This document shows positions 20,414 to 30,200 of a DNA stretch of 64,000 nucleotides, in pieces. The DNA is from Phytophthora sp. 'mugwort'. Lineage: Eukaryota; Oomycota; Peronosporomycetes; Peronosporales; Peronosporaceae. How positions within the stretch are numbered: the stretch's first letter is position 1; every line of letters begins with the position of its first letter. The stretch covers positions 1,054,001 through 1,118,000 of the forward strand of contig JAUCEF010000004.1 of the NCBI GenBank assembly GCA_033558025.1. The letters run 5' to 3'. The notes under the pieces are model-generated. The model made no database searches and was not told where the DNA came from. It was given only the letters and a program-made list of their open reading frames with translations. The translations under genes and the position numbers were made by a program.

Positions 20414-21273
20414 ATGACAGATGTGGAAGACTCGGCGGTGAACGATTTCTTGCTGATCCTTGAGGAGCACCGCAAGAACTGCGAGCGGCAGGGCAAGTAT
20501 GTTGAAGCGGAAATCGCCAAGAACCGGCTCGAGGAGCTCAAAGTGCACGAAGAGAACCGACGGAGAGAGGCGATGCGGTCACGGCAGATCGCCGAGCGAC
20601 TGGGAGTCGAAGAGGCCCATATGCTCGAGTTCCAGCAGTTTAACCAGGTCTGGGACAGAAAGATGGACGAGTACGAACGCAACGTCGAGGAGCTTGTGGT
20701 CAACATGCGCGAGAAACACAAGGCCGAGCTGCTCGAGTTCCAGCAGAAAATGCTGGAGAAACATCACAAGCCAAAATTCTCCAAGGACCTGCTCAATCTC
20801 CGGCGCATCGAAGAGCATCTTGCTCGGCAGAAAGAGTACATGTCACCCCCTCCATCTCCTTCTACTCCAGAGTTGTGTCCTCATAATCTTGTGTACGCAG
20901 CTATGGCGAGGCTCACAAGATCAAGCTCAAGTCGGACGCACTTGAGGCTTGGGAGCTCGACAAGTGGCGCAACCTCAAGCAGCAGGAAATGTTTCAGCGC
21001 GAAGTGACCTTCAAGCAGCGACAGAAGCAGGACCTAGACGCACTTCAGAAACGCATTCAATCCGGTCGAGAGGAACAGAAGAAGCAGCGCCAGGTCGACC
21101 TTGAACGGTGCGTTCCTAACCTCTTTGCTCCAATATAAATGTACTGACACATTTGTCTCTTCAGACTCTTACAGCGGTATCAGAACGTCAAGGCAGAGTT
21201 GCAGCAACAGCAGAACTTAGAGCGAATCCGGCACGAGAAGTTTACACAGCGGCCAGGAGGCGTAATGAGGTAA
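20414..21273 (+). CDS. Coiled-coil protein, 3 exons
   Basis: Exons 20414-20835, 20901-21107 and 21165-21273 give 245 residues. The introns are short (65 and 57 bp) and phase 2. From about residue 20 the protein is almost wholly charged helix (HRKNCERQGKYVEAEIAKNR, then ERLGVEEAHMLEFQQFNQVW and FSKDLLNLRRIEEHLARQKD), ending KFTQRPGGVMR. E-x-x-R-x-x-E-G-K-Y-x-E-A layouts of this kind occur in conserved coiled-coil proteins of flagellated protists, so a ciliary or cytoskeletal role is possible but unproved. The stop TAA at 21271 overlaps a potential AG|GTAAAA donor, so a further exon cannot be excluded. Confidence 0.68.
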
Positions 21274-21519
21274 AAATCTTGTCTTCCATCCTGGTCACGG
21301 GCTCAGCAAAAAAATACAGTTAATGTATCCTTAAGAAACATATCCCGTTCACTCCCTTTGCTGATCCAAATACCGCCGCACTTGCTGCAGCTTTTTTCCT
21401 CTTTCTCTTGTAATTGCAAGCCGTATCCACTCCGAAGGAACTGTTTCCGTGCCAAAAGGTGCCGATCTTCTCAAGAAATGCACGTTCTTGACGTCTTGCA
21501 TCGTCTTGACCAGCGCTTT

Positions 21520-21663
21520 TCAGTCTCGTCGTACCGCCTTGAAAGCCTTCTTGTTTTGCAACACCATGTATATCATCGGCAACACCACGCCCACCAGCAG
21601 GATGAGGAATCCGGCCACGTACGCGCCCGAGGCGTACGACACCGACACCTCTAGCTCGTCCAT
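21520..21663 (-). CDS. Micro-protein with one membrane span
   Basis: 47 residues from the ATG complementary to 21661-21663. MDELEVSVSYASGAYVAGF leads into a hydrophobic span (FLILLVGVVLPMIYMVL) and a basic tail (QNKKAFKAVRRD). Codon use is like that of the neighbours. Its start resembles that of the SMIM13-like gene at 7140 (acidic head, G-A-Y-V-x-G, then the span). A GTACGACG donor-like site near the end leaves open a longer spliced product. No family is recognised. Confidence 0.48.
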   Translation of the reverse strand: MDELEVSVSYASGAYVAGFLILLVGVVLPMIYMVLQNKKAFKAVRRD

Positions 21664-21803
21664 CTTTGATTGAGTCACAGGATTGGCTAAATTAGTAATA
21701 ACCTATCAACCAATCAAATAATTATATTTAATCAATACCTAAGTATTACTTTTATCATGTTAAATAAAACCCTGTGGTCATTGAGGATTTTTTTGCGTCA
21801 ACG

Positions 21804-22689
21804 ATGGTACTGGTCCGGTCACTGCTGCGCTCGCTACAGCGAGGCTCCCCTCGCCTCTTCTCGTCTGCAGCTGCGTCCACTGCTGCTGCTGCTGCTAAGC
21901 CCAAGGGTCCGCCCTTTGCGCGCTACTTCTGGTACACGACGGCCATCATGCTGGGCGTTCCCGGTGTCATCGGCGGCGTGTTCGTGTACAACCTGCAGAC
22001 AGACGACGAGTTTTACAGCTACTTCAACGACCGGTATCCGGACCTCATCGAGGCCATTAACGAGTACGTCCCGCTGAACGAGACGCTGTTGGAGCTTGCC
22101 AAGCGCGAGGACATTGGGCCCATCGGGTCCACGGAAGACCTGATCAACGAGAGTACATTGCAAAAAAAAGTTTTTTTTTTCTTAGGGATAATTATTGATC
22201 GATTTATCAATGTTTTTTTTATCTATTGTAGATGTGACGGTGATAGCGGAGTTGCGGTCGGGCGAGAAGGTGCGGCTTGAGATGTCGGGCTCGGCCAGTC
22301 AGGACGAGATCGAGGCGCTCGCGCTTAAGCAGTCAGCGCAGCCTGAGAACGACCGTGTGGTGGCCGTAACCTTCACGGAGGAAGGGGAAGACGAGGAGGA
22401 CGACAGCAACCAGGCGGCACCTACTGCGCAGGAGGCTTGGCCTCCCGCTCCTCGTGTGACGTGGGGCAGCGCTGCGGCAGCGCAGAAGAAGAGTAAGAAG
22501 CCTGCAGGCTCCAAGAAGGAGCTCCAGCTACAGATCGACGAGATCCGCGCCCAGCAGGCTGCGCTCGAGGAGTCCAAGTACGCCGGACGCGACATCGACG
22601 AAGCGGACGAGGAGATCGCGGCCCTGGAGGAACGCAAGATCACGCTCAAGGAGCAGCTCCCGCGCAAGCGTTTCCTGTGGATCTTTTAG
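21804..22689 (+). CDS. Mitochondrial-type membrane protein with coiled-coil tail, 2 exons
   Basis: Exons 21804-22152 and 22232-22689 (intron GTACAT...TTGTAG, phase 1) give 268 residues. The N-terminus (LVRSLLRSLQRGSPRLFSSA) is Arg/Ser/Leu-rich without acidic residues, as in a mitochondrial presequence. A membrane span follows at about residues 40-62 (ATTAIMLGVPGVIGGVFVYN region), then a compact conserved-looking domain (FYSYFNDRYPDLIEAINEYV) and VTVIAELRSGEKVRLEM. An acidic linker, AWPPAPRVTWG and a C-terminal coiled coil (KELQLQIDEIRAQQAALEES) ending RKRFLWIF complete it. Likely an inner-membrane protein; family not identified. A damaged copy of its last 166 bp lies at 30066-30200. Confidence 0.72.
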
Positions 22690-23870
22690 ACTCAATATGG
22701 AGATAACAAGTGTGGTTGTTTAAATGAAGGGCGTTAACGCGCTTCGAGGCATTTGGTTCAGCATATTGCGCAACGGTTGGCCAGCGATGTTGAAGTGTAG
22801 TTGGTATCCGAGCACCAAGTGCGCCATACTTGACATCGAAACATTCCTAAGTTGACACTTGACAACCGGGCTGTGTGAGCACGGGCATTCGTTGGGTTTG
22901 CAATGGCCCCCATTCAGGGCTCTCGAAAAATACATCGATGTAATAGTTATTGCAATAGTAACGCAACAATAAATTATTTTGTCGCTAGCCATGTTAATAT
23001 TGATTATTTATCTGGCGACAGATAGCTCAACCAATAATTTGATTGTGCGCGGTCAATCCAAGCGATTGACCCGTGCAGCGGAGGCCTCGTTAGAGCGCTC
23101 TCCACCAATTATTCGTTGAGCCTCCCAAAAGCGTCGACGCTTTGAGGAGCGGCTGCTGCTTGCTGTCGATATTCCCGCCATTGTCGAATGTCGTTGAGCG
23201 ATTCTTTAATGTGCTCAAACGACGTTCGGCCAGCTGCGCCATTCTCTCAAGTCGTACACGCTGGAGATGTTAAGGTTTTTTTTTACGCCAGAACATCGAG
23301 TACTGGGACTTGCGCACCGTGGACAGCGTTGCGTAAGCGGTAGGTAGCTTGCAATGCAACTGAAGGAACAAATGCTTTATTTTTATGTACGCCACAGTTA
23401 GATAATTCATTCTCTGTTAGTCAATGCATCTATAATATATTCCACATCGTGCTTGACAATCGGTAACAATGCAATAATCGACAGCCCTGCTCCCATTGAT
23501 GCCGGCTTGGCCGCCGTGCCGCCCCTCCACTCCACACTCTTAGCTACGCTAGTGGCAGCTTTTTTATTTTGCCCGAAGCTCCAATACCGTGATGTTGAGC
23601 CGCCTCGTCTTTGCAACTTCAACTTGCTTCATACTAAAAACGAAGTCAAAACGGTTGACAGTGTAACCGTAGCCTGCTGCCAGCCAAATGGGTACCTGGA
23701 ACCGACCGGACGTGTTCAAGGGCTTGAGCTTGTACTGTATCGCCTTCTACCACAACAAGTGACTGCCATGAACCCAAATGAGGGTTTCAAGACCATTTTT
23801 AGCTACATGTAGCAATCTGCGAGAATTCCTGTGTTTTTAATATATCCCTCCAGTCGGACGGACGAGCATC
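22690..23870. other. 1.2-kb non-coding interval upstream of TKL kinase
   Basis: No supported gene. It contains a perfect 8-bp inverted repeat, GGTCAATC-CAAGC-GATTGACC, at 23051-23071, and AT-rich patches. Short open frames on both strands (minus 23407-23622, plus 23453-23812) lack gene-like composition. Confidence 0.4.
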
Positions 23871-26087
23871 ATGGGCACGCTCGAGGTGTTCTCGCGCGCT
23901 TATTGCGCGGGCAGGAATTCGTGCGTGCTGGTGGACGCTTGGCTAGAGCTCGTCCTCTGCTTCTGCACATTGGTGGTAGTAGGCGGCTTACTGGTCGCTT
24001 CGCGCTGTTGCTGGTTGTGTGGACGTGGACGAACCGGCAGTGAGGCTGACGCACGGAATAATTCCTTAGTACATCGAGCGAGCCGCGGAGTTGCGTGGCG
24101 TGTGCGCCGCCTACTACGTCAATGTGGCATTCGGGTCGCTGGACAGACGTCGCCTCTTCCTATGGCGGTCATCAAGCGAGATGCCACCAAAGCGCGGATT
24201 CAAGGCCACAAGAACTCGCAGCAGCAGGGCGCAGCCTTCATCTTGCAGACGCAGCGTATGTACCACCTGGACTTAGCGTCACAGCCGCCATTGACTGAGG
24301 GCAACGAGAACACTTCGTCGCCATTACCGCCGCTTGTATTTCCCGAAAACGACGCTTCTGATGAAGCTCACCCGCCTGCCCTAGTCCGTGCTGGCTCCGT
24401 AGTCGTGAAAAAGATAGATTCGAGCAAGCAAATGCTCTCCGAAATGGCCAGACAACGCTCCAAGAGCGCAATGAACCCACCAAAGACGAAGATGAGTGAC
24501 AAAGTGCGGGCCGTCTCAATCTCCGTTGCACGCAGCTCGCGTGGGTTTCTAGCAGCTACTGGAGTTTCCACTCTAAAGGGGATCAAGAAGGGAAGTGGAG
24601 GACGTACAGACTCGACGGACTCGACGTCCTCTGCACCCACACGCTCCAATTCGTTCCGGAGACGCTTTGTGCTCTTCAAGAAGCGAGGTCCGACTCGAGC
24701 CCACTCGCAGGCTCTGTTCAATGAACCGTCGTACGAGACAAAAAATGGCATGGCCGAGCTCTCACCTGAAGACCGTGTGGAGAACGAACGTAGAGCGAGT
24801 TTGCGGCTACGAGACAAGCGACGCGTGAGCGTCGGCGCCAGCTCACGCGTGCAGTTTGACGTGGGCGGTGACCAGGCTTCTGTGTATGAAGTCAAGCTTC
24901 GTGAGGTGAATCTGGTCAAGCGGTTAGCGTCCGGTCCATTGAGTGAAGTTTACGCCGCAATCTGGCGTGACACGAAAGTTGGCGTTAAGTTGCTCATGCC
25001 ACGGGAAGGTGTCGTGGACAACTTAGAAGAAGCCGTGAAAAACTTTCGACGCGAAATTTGGGTCATGCACGCACTTAAGCACCCAAATATTGTCAAGTTG
25101 CTTGGTGCAAGTCTCACACAGAGCTGCTACGTCCTTGTCATGGAATACATGCCCAACGGATCGTTGTACGACTATTTGCGAGACGCTGCCAACTTTTTCC
25201 CACATCAGCTCATCGTCACGAGCGCCTTTGACATTGCCTCGGGGATGGCACATATCCACGCCTGTGACGTCTTGCAGCGTGACCTCAAGTCGAAAAACTG
25301 CTTGCTTTCCGAGAATCTCGTCGTCAAAGTGTCCGATTTTGGTCTCTCTCGCTTCCGAAGTCGTCAATATGGGGCGTACACGTGGGTCGGCACGCCATTC
25401 TGGGCCGCTCCAGAGGTCATTCGACACGAACCGTATGACGAAAAAGCGGACGTTTATTCATACGGAATTGTTCTTTGGGAGCTCGTGGAACGTAAGGACC
25501 CGTACGAGAACCTCAACGCGTTTCAAGTGCCGTTCCAGGTAGCGAACGACGGGCTCCGTCCAGCCACGTTCTCGAGGCCAGCACCGCTGGGCCTCGAGCA
25601 GCTCATGCACCAATGTTGGGACGCAGACCCCGAGCAACGACCTTCTTTTGCTGACATTTCGCAGACTCTAAGCACGTGGTTGCGGACTCAAAGCTCTGAG
25701 GGAGACGACTCGCGTATCAAGAGTCTTGTGGACAATGACGGCAGCGTCGATCTGTCGGCTCATATCCAGCGAGGCCAAATCACGGCCACGCAGGCGGAAC
25801 TCCACCGCTTCGCTGAGTCTCACGACGCCAATGCCAAAGTTATTCCCATTACGCTTTCGAGCCTTCGCAAAGGCCTCTCGACGTCAAGACTCCAGCGTAC
25901 GCGCTCCACCAACCACGTCTTAAGTGCAAGTGAAATGGAAGAGTTACGAATCAATAGTACGATCGGGATTCCGGGACTCGAAGCTTACGGCGTCGCTAAT
26001 GGAAGACTCCACCATGGCTCAAGAGTACGAAACCGAATGTCCGGGCAACACGATGAAGTAAACACAGAAGAAGAAACAGAACTTTAG
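23871..26087 (+). CDS. Membrane-anchored TKL-type protein kinase
   Basis: 738 residues, single exon, ATG at 23871. A hydrophobic segment at about 22-47 (LELVLCFCTLVVVGGLLVAS) precedes a basic, Ser/Thr-rich region of some 290 residues. The kinase domain spans about 342-598: a degenerate glycine loop (LASGPLSEVYAAIW), lysine in VGVKLL (about 371), LKHPNIVKLLGAS, a catalytic loop reading QRDLKSKN instead of HRDLK (Asp near 470), an intact SDFGLSR (about 487), GTPFWAAPEV, and ADVYSYGIVLWELVER. The WAAPEV and SYGIVLWEL motifs mark the tyrosine-kinase-like group, expanded in oomycetes. The tail of about 140 residues has no domain. Catalytic residues K, D and DFG are kept, so it is probably active. 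Confidence 0.9.
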   Translation: MGTLEVFSRAYCAGRNSCVLVDAWLELVLCFCTLVVVGGLLVASRCCWLCGRGRTGSEADARNNSLVHRASRGVAWRVRRLLRQCGIRVAGQTSPLPMAVIKRDATKARIQGHKNSQQQGAAFILQTQRMYHLDLASQPPLTEGNENTSSPLPPLVFPENDASDEAHPPALVRAGSVVVKKIDSSKQMLSEMARQRSKSAMNPPKTKMSDKVRAVSISVARSSRGFLAATGVSTLKGIKKGSGGRTDSTDSTSSAPTRSNSFRRRFVLFKKRGPTRAHSQALFNEPSYETKNGMAELSPEDRVENERRASLRLRDKRRVSVGASSRVQFDVGGDQASVYEVKLREVNLVKRLASGPLSEVYAAIWRDTKVGVKLLMPREGVVDNLEEAVKNFRREIWVMHALKHPNIVKLLGASLTQSCYVLVMEYMPNGSLYDYLRDAANFFPHQLIVTSAFDIASGMAHIHACDVLQRDLKSKNCLLSENLVVKVSDFGLSRFRSRQYGAYTWVGTPFWAAPEVIRHEPYDEKADVYSYGIVLWELVERKDPYENLNAFQVPFQVANDGLRPATFSRPAPLGLEQLMHQCWDADPEQRPSFADISQTLSTWLRTQSSEGDDSRIKSLVDNDGSVDLSAHIQRGQITATQAELHRFAESHDANAKVIPITLSSLRKGLSTSRLQRTRSTNHVLSASEMEELRINSTIGIPGLEAYGVANGRLHHGSRVRNRMSGQHDEVNTEEETEL

Positions 26088-26198
26088 AGTATGGCAAACA
26101 TATATTTATTTGACCTGAATTTTAATGGTTAATTGGCATTTCTTCAGTGCGTTTAAACAATTGGTGTGTACAATTTTATCCACAGAGCTATTTTTTGC

Positions 26199-28451
26199 TC
26201 ATTTGAACCGGCGGTAAATGACCATATCCGGCGAGGAACGACCGGGGGACGAGCAGCAAGACGCAGCTCGGGCGTCACTGGGAGGCTCCGACTGCGGCTC
26301 GGACACCACATTAGATTCCTGCGAGACTGGTGGCTGCGGTACCAGCGTCACCGACTTGCCACCGTAGCTGCTGATCGACAGCGCACTCGCTAAACTGCGA
26401 CTACTATTGGTATGGAGCAAGTAGTTTTGCAGTAGATGCTGGTAATAGTCATCGTCTAACAGCGTCGACTCGTTGGGTTTCTTCACTAGCGCAGACTGGC
26501 GAGGGAGCCAGAAGCTGCTCTGGGCTTGAAACGTCTTCGATCCACGGCGTTCCATCGACACTTGGCGCTGTCGCGTCGTAATCGGGACGTTAATTCGTTG
26601 AGTAAAACTTTGGTTATGGGTCAGCAGGCTGTGTCCCGAAGGGTAGCGTCCGAGTTGAAGTGACCCAAATTGATTGGTCGAGCTCGACGCCAAATCCGCG
26701 GACGTGAACGATCGGAGCGACGTTCCTGCGTTGGACGACGACATTCCCGAGACGACGGACGCAGCGCCACCACGGCGAATTTGGTAATGCTCTAGCACTT
26801 CCAGCATGGTGCTAGACGTGTCTTCGTCAGCTTCGTCAGCTTCCTGGTCCGTAAGTTCCGGCTGCACGTACGCTCGCTTCTTGGGACGGGCATTTAGGCT
26901 TAATCGGTGCTGCTGGTGCTTTTCCGACTCGCGTGACGACAGTACAGAGATGGAAGACATTTCTGCAGCTGCAAGGAGTCGTTCAGCACGCTCTGAAGCC
27001 TCAGGTGTAATCGACGGAAGCTGCTGCTGCTGCGCAATTGAGCCATCAGTAATTGTCGATGCTGTAATCGTCGGACGGAAACTTGCTGGTGCACGTTTAC
27101 GCTTCTTGGCGAGCCGCTTGAGTAATCGAGCGTTAATCGTAGCTCCCGCCGGGATCACAGCGCACACACACTCAAGACAGAAGGTCTCTGTGCATGGCCC
27201 CGACGTTACTCCGGCAGCGGCAGTTCCTCCATTCGTGTGGTAATGAGCGCAGAAGATCGGTTTAATCACGCGACAGGTACGACAGCACGGCTTCCAGCAG
27301 CCACGGCAGCTCCGCGGCGCATCCCAGAAGAACAGCGCTCGGGCACATACCCCGCATCGTTGTCGAGTGTTCGAATGGTCCTGAATTGCTTGCTTTTGAC
27401 CCACAAGCAGCAGCGACAGGTTCTTAGCTTGACCACTCTGTACCGTGTTGGCCATGGACGTCAGCCACCTCGCGATGCAGTTGTCACCCAGCAGTGGCGG
27501 CAAACGGCCACTTGGATTAAACTGGCCGTGAGCGAACATGGCGACACGGTCGTCCCCCACACGCTTGAATACGATCGCTAAGGAAAGAAATCCGCGCACA
27601 AAGTGACCTGATCCGAATCCAGCTGAACTCGCACTACGGTTTCGAGTGTGGCCTTGGCTTAACGGAGGCCACGTGGCCCCGGTCGGTTCATGCGCGTCAA
27701 AGCTCGAAACTGCAATCTCGTCTGCCAATGGATCGATCGACTGGAGCACCATGTAACCCATGTCTTCTCCCAGTTCATCCTTTAGTAAATCCATTTTCTT
27801 GAAGCACAGGAAGTCCCGGTGTCGACAGAACCCGAGCCCAGGCAGTTTAAGCGCCATCCAGACAATACCCGAGAACTGGAACGGCTTGGCTTCTGTGCTG
27901 CTCTTGTCTACCTGTAGCACCCGCGCGTCCAGCGAGCGCGGACTTAACAGCATCTGCAGGACTCGCGCGGTCCTCGTCGAGTCCGCGTACAGCCCGTTCA
28001 TGACGTCTTCGAGAGCGCCGTGCACAGTACCAATTGCCTGCACGGTGGACGTCCGTTTCCGCTGCGTCTTGAGGCGGTAAACGCGGATGTCGCTGCTCTC
28101 GCGGAGCAATTTCCATTGCCGGGTCTGTACGGCTGCGAGACGACCCGGAGGGCTAGCTCTTGGCAGCTCGTGGCTCGACACACTCAGTGGCGAGCGACTA
28201 AGCCGTAGACGAGAGCGGCGCTCACGCTCTTGGCGCTCCCTGAAGAGCTGCAGCGTGGCGTCCAGCCGCTTGTTGCACTGCTGGTGGTAGCGCCGCAGCC
28301 TTGCGGCGGTCACGTCGCTGAGCGAGTGGCGTAACTGATCCCGCCGCGACGCCGCCAGCCGCACGTCTGAGACAGAGGCCTCGTCGTCCATTTCGAGCGT
28401 GAAGGCGGAAACGAGCCCGTTGCTCACGGGCGGAGGAGCAACGTCCGCCAT
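26199..28451 (-). CDS. START-domain protein with FYVE-like zinc finger
   Basis: 750 residues, single exon, from the ATG complementary to 28449-28451. After an Arg-rich helical start, residues of about 110-330 have START-like features (WKLLRESSDIRVYRLK, TVHGALEDVMNGLY, FCRHRDFLCFKKMD, GYMVLQSIDPLADE). A Cys-rich block at about 365-430 (CGVCARALFFWDAPRSCRGC, then CCRTCRVIKPIFC and CLECVC) reads as a FYVE/RING-like double zinc site; it lacks a clear RRHHCR motif. The rest is low-complexity and polar. START plus FYVE-like proteins form large families in oomycetes, thought to bind lipids at membranes. It is convergent with the TKL kinase, with 111 bp between stops. Confidence 0.8.
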   Translation of the reverse strand: MADVAPPPVSNGLVSAFTLEMDDEASVSDVRLAASRRDQLRHSLSDVTAARLRRYHQQCNKRLDATLQLFRERQERERRSRLRLSRSPLSVSSHELPRASPPGRLAAVQTRQWKLLRESSDIRVYRLKTQRKRTSTVQAIGTVHGALEDVMNGLYADSTRTARVLQMLLSPRSLDARVLQVDKSSTEAKPFQFSGIVWMALKLPGLGFCRHRDFLCFKKMDLLKDELGEDMGYMVLQSIDPLADEIAVSSFDAHEPTGATWPPLSQGHTRNRSASSAGFGSGHFVRGFLSLAIVFKRVGDDRVAMFAHGQFNPSGRLPPLLGDNCIARWLTSMANTVQSGQAKNLSLLLVGQKQAIQDHSNTRQRCGVCARALFFWDAPRSCRGCWKPCCRTCRVIKPIFCAHYHTNGGTAAAGVTSGPCTETFCLECVCAVIPAGATINARLLKRLAKKRKRAPASFRPTITASTITDGSIAQQQQLPSITPEASERAERLLAAAEMSSISVLSSRESEKHQQHRLSLNARPKKRAYVQPELTDQEADEADEDTSSTMLEVLEHYQIRRGGAASVVSGMSSSNAGTSLRSFTSADLASSSTNQFGSLQLGRYPSGHSLLTHNQSFTQRINVPITTRQRQVSMERRGSKTFQAQSSFWLPRQSALVKKPNESTLLDDDYYQHLLQNYLLHTNSSRSLASALSISSYGGKSVTLVPQPPVSQESNVVSEPQSEPPSDARAASCCSSPGRSSPDMVIYRRFK

Positions 28452-28752
28452 ACCTCGGGACTGTTCTGCAAGACGCAGATTCGGTTATGTGGGTCTCGTC
28501 GACAGCCGAAATTCGAAGACCGGCTTAACTTGGTTTCACTATTAACGTATTTATGGAGACCATGGTTTTAAAACACGTATCGCAGCAAGCTGTATCTATC
28601 TTACCAAAGTGAGCCAAAAAAGCTCGTTTACATTTTACCTTTGGAAGCGGAAGAGAGAGAGAATCTTTGTGTACATGTATCGGCCTTCTTATTCACTGCG
28701 TGGCGACACAAAGATCGCTCTTCCAGTACCATTGTGGCACAACGTACCATCG
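28452..28752. other. Intergenic upstream of START gene
   Basis: Promoter-side region of the START/zinc-finger gene. No clear initiator or coding region seen. Confidence 0.35.
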
Positions 28753-29037
28753 ATGGGATGTTTTAGCATTAAAATGCTTGGTGTACTGTTCTTCTTTGCT
28801 GTCAATTTTTGGTGCGGGAGGTACCGTACCCATATTGGATTAGCCAATCTACTGGATTCCCCCAGTGAGAGAGAAGCGAAGCAGTTGACGGGACTGTCCC
28901 GGGGACAGCGCGAAAACGAGCATGATAGCCGGGTCCGAGTCCAAGCTGCTGTGCCCAACAAGGACCATGCAGACGCCCCGGCTCTTCCGGCGCAAAGATT
29001 CGCCCAGAGCTCGTTTGACAAAAGCGTTGTTGCTTAA
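28753..29037 (+). CDS. Candidate small secreted protein
   Basis: An open frame of 94 residues from ATG 28753. The start (MGCFSIKMLGVLFFFAVNFW) has a short basic head and a hydrophobic core typical of a signal peptide. The rest is polar and rich in Arg, Glu, Asp and Ala (SEREAKQLTGLSRGQ, then VQAAVPNKDHADAPALPAQR). No Cys pairs, no clear RXLR or LxLFLAK motif, and no recognised domain. It sits in a 3-kb gene-poor gap. The call rests only on the signal-like N-terminus and could be chance. Confidence 0.25.
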   Translation: MGCFSIKMLGVLFFFAVNFWCGRYRTHIGLANLLDSPSEREAKQLTGLSRGQRENEHDSRVRVQAAVPNKDHADAPALPAQRFAQSSFDKSVVA

Positions 29038-30065
29038 TTTTTGCTGGGACCATAACGCTACCGGTATTAATACATGGTACTGTACACTTCTGTACCGTCC
29101 TCACTGTTTGCAGACACGTGGCATCGCTCAACGCTTCGTTTACCTCCATCGCAACACTCGACGGAGCTTTGTGTATCAAAAGCCCCAGCATCTTACGGTG
29201 ATCATCCATTTCTCAGCGCCGCGGCTCATCTGCCAGCATCTTGTCGTCGTGATCTCTCATCGTCGGACTCGCTGAGCCTCTGCCTCATTGCCAGTGGCAA
29301 TTTACCACCACCTGAACGATGGAGAAATACCGTAGAGAAGAAAAAACTGCAGCCATTGGGTTTCTGCTACGTGGTCGCTGCAGTTGCAGCAGTCGCGCCT
29401 GGGTGCCATCACGTCTTGGTAGCCATCGCCTCTGCCGGAGCTGAACGGACGAGGCAGTTCAGCATCACGTTACTGTATTGCCAATATTATTGGAGCCTCA
29501 CGTAGACCGCCGCGGCAGAGTGTACCGCAAAAACGGCCGGCAGTTGCTACTAGTATACTAGCAACCGCCGGCCGTTTGCTACTAGCGTAGCCTAAGCGTG
29601 CGTAGGCTGATTTGAGCTGATTTGCCTGCGTGGACGGTTGACCAGCCGCGGGTATACATGTACATGTATTAATACTGTAACGGGTGGCACCACTGGGAGT
29701 CTAGGTACGATGATGACAAGCCCAGCTAATGCCCATGCTAACCGATAGGACGGCAGCTCGGTTGTCACGTGTGTTCGTTTAAAAGAACGTTTCGAATCCA
29801 AGTATGGCGTTACGCCTAGCTCCACTTCAACATCGCTGGCCAACCCTGGCGCAGTACTAACATTAGACCGACGCTAACCAAAAATACTCGATACGAAGTA
29901 CGAATTAACGACATTCTGTTCTCATGTGGACCCCCCACGCGGCGTTGGGCAAACTCAAGCTTATGTATTGCTGTGGGCCAGTGTTCTGTCATGCTGGTGG
30001 TACCCTGCTGGTCATGTTTCAACCCCAAGCGAAAGAGCTAAACAATCATCCTTGCTATCTCCCTG
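29038..30065. other. Gene-poor interval with hairpin and possible LTR-like start
   Basis: No supported gene. It holds the long palindrome at 29531-29577. TGTAACGGGTGGCACC at about 29674 resembles the start of an oomycete LTR, but no partner copy is visible in the window. Confidence 0.35.
29531..29577. repeat. Near-perfect inverted repeat (19-bp arms)
   Basis: The left arm at 29531-29549 (AAACGGCCGGCAGTTGCTA) pairs with 29559-29577 with one mismatch across a 9-base loop. The centre, CTAGTATACTAG (550-561 of the same kb), is itself palindromic. It could form a stable hairpin in RNA or DNA, and may be a foldback element or the end of one. Confidence 0.8.
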
Positions 30066-30200
30066 TTGAGTCTAAAAATGCGCAGGAAGCGCTTGCGCCG
30101 GAGCTGCCCCTTGAGCGCGATCATGCACGCCTCCATGGCGCGTTCGGCATACTTTGACTCCTCGAGCGCGGCCTGCTTGGCGCGGATCTCGTCGATCTGT
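30066..30200 (-). pseudogene. Truncated duplicate of the 3' end of the mitochondrial-type gene at 21804-22689
   Basis: The minus strand here matches 22530-22695: ACAGATCGACGAGATCCGCG, then GCGCTCGAGGAGTC and a GCGCAAGCG-TTCCTG stretch, through the stop codon and the following ACTCAA. About 31 bp are missing inside the coiled-coil part, and several substitutions are present (for example RRKRFLRIF for PRKRFLWIF). Because it includes the stop and bases beyond it but none of the upstream gene, it is a 3' fragment duplicate and not a gene. Confidence 0.85.

Noticed and set aside
29674..29843. Possible solo LTR beginning TGTAACGGG
   Set aside because: No second copy, no clear end and no target duplication in the window.
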